Shown one piece after another: positions 9,840-10,004 of a stretch of 10,004 nucleotides of DNA. The notes under the pieces are model-generated. The model searched no databases. It was given only the letters and a program-made list of their open reading frames with translations, and was not told where the DNA came from. How positions within the stretch are numbered: the first letter of the stretch is position 1; each line of letters opens with the position of its first letter. Both the position numbers and the translations under genes were made by a program. The stretch is from Actinomycetes bacterium (GTDB taxonomy: Bacteria > Actinomycetota > Actinomycetes > Actinomycetales > Cellulomonadaceae), in NCBI GenBank assembly GCA_023428465.1, contig JAEYXM010000244.1, positions 1 to 10,004 of the forward strand, given 5' to 3'.

Positions 9840-9899
9840 CCTCGCGGGCCCCACATCGGGCCCGCGGGGGCCGGCGTGGGCCCGCGCGGGTCCCCACGC
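9840..9899. repeat. Two adjacent GC-rich inverted repeats upstream of mfd
   Basis: First, CGCGGGCCC (9843-9851) and GGGCCCGCG (9858-9866) form a perfect 9-pair stem with a 6-base CACATC loop, extendable to 9840/9869 through one mismatch that is a wobble on the plus strand. Second, GCGTGGG (9874-9880) pairs with CCCACGC (9893-9899), with an inner CCC/GGG stem and GCGC loop. GGGCCCGCG recurs exactly 20 bases on (9858 and 9878). They could be a terminator pair, protein sites or chance. Confidence 0.5.
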
Positions 9900-9949
9900 G
9901 GCAGCGGCCGAACGGGTGATCATGGCCGGGGATATGTCCGGCGCGCCCC

Positions 9950-9966
9950 GTGTGTGTTTGTGTGTG
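9950..9966. repeat. Alternating GT tract
   Basis: The plus strand reads four GT units, then TT, then GTGTGTG, ending three bases before an ATG. It is strongly out of character for this GC-rich sequence and is an alternating purine-pyrimidine tract of the type that can adopt Z-DNA. The run of repeats is short and interrupted. Confidence 0.6.
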
Positions 9967-9969
9967 CCC

Positions 9970-10004
9970 ATGGACCTCGACCCGATGGACGTCCTGGCCG
10001 CGCG
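9970..10004 (+). CDS. Possible start of a divergent gene, unrecognised, cut by window edge
   Basis: An ATG at 9970 opens a frame to the window end reading MDLDPMDVLAAR. An upstream in-frame ATG at 9922 would add MAGDMSGAPRVCLCVP. No Shine-Dalgarno sequence precedes either start. Twelve codons are too few to name a function, and this is kept only because a divergent neighbour of mfd would be plausible and the peptide is not low-complexity. Confidence 0.22.
   Translation, partial: MDLDPMDVLAA

Larger units (their letters stand above)
9700..9969. other. Non-coding region upstream of mfd
   Basis: About 270 bases without a gene I can support. It holds, from the mfd side, a leader with a repeated GCCCGGGC palindrome, a TAGACT -10-like site, two strong GC-rich inverted repeats (9840-9899) and an alternating GT tract next to an ATG. 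Open frames crossing it lack ribosome sites and have low-complexity Pro/Ala/Arg-rich products. Confidence 0.6.

Noticed and set aside
9700..9897. N-terminal extension of Mfd by 66 residues
   Set aside because: The extension is Arg/Ala/Pro-rich and unlike Mfd, and it would cover the promoter-like TAGACT site. The family-like sequence begins at MNLTGVLSVL.
9696..9971. 91-codon minus-strand frame starting MGTHKHTRGAP upstream of mfd
   Set aside because: It ends inside the mfd start codon region, crosses the likely mfd promoter and hairpins, is Pro/Ala/Gly-rich and has no ribosome site.

Overview
The window comes from a very GC-rich (clearly above 70%) bacterial chromosome. Codon third positions are almost all G or C, GTG starts are used, -10 hexamers of the TAnnnT kind are present and a terminator-like hairpin lacks a U-tract. 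Together with the gene order this suggests an actinobacterium, possibly Micrococcales close to Cellulomonas. That family-level guess rests on protein flavour and is not proven. I see no mobile element, CRISPR array, tRNA or rRNA.

All confidently called genes lie on the minus strand, so in transcription order they run from right to left. First comes mfd (9699 to 5983), the transcription-repair coupling factor. A small SurA-N-like lipoprotein (5958 to 5431) follows, then mazG (5434 to 4667), which overlaps it by 4 bases. These three look like one operon. After a 205-base gap comes pntA-pntB (4461 to 1454), a two-subunit proton-translocating NAD(P) transhydrogenase with almost no gap between the genes. 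A strong hairpin that favours the minus strand follows pntB. Then comes eno (1238 to beyond position 1), encoding enolase, with its own likely promoter and a structured leader of about 100 bases. The last ~14 codons of eno lie outside the window.

The right end (9700-10004) is non-coding or uncertain. It holds a likely mfd promoter, several GC-rich inverted repeats, an alternating GT tract and perhaps the first codons of a divergent plus-strand gene.

Functionally this is core housekeeping: DNA repair at stalled RNA polymerase (Mfd), nucleotide-pool sanitation (MazG), an exported lipoprotein of unknown role, NADPH supply (PntAB) and glycolysis (enolase). The order mfd, lipoprotein, mazG, eno resembles a cluster known from other actinobacteria such as Mycobacterium. 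The local peculiarity is pntAB sitting between mazG and eno. I find no convincing undescribed system. The most useful second looks are the degenerate MazG second half, a repeat-bearing acidic insert in Mfd, the folded eno leader, and the repeat-dense, GT-tract-containing region upstream of mfd.
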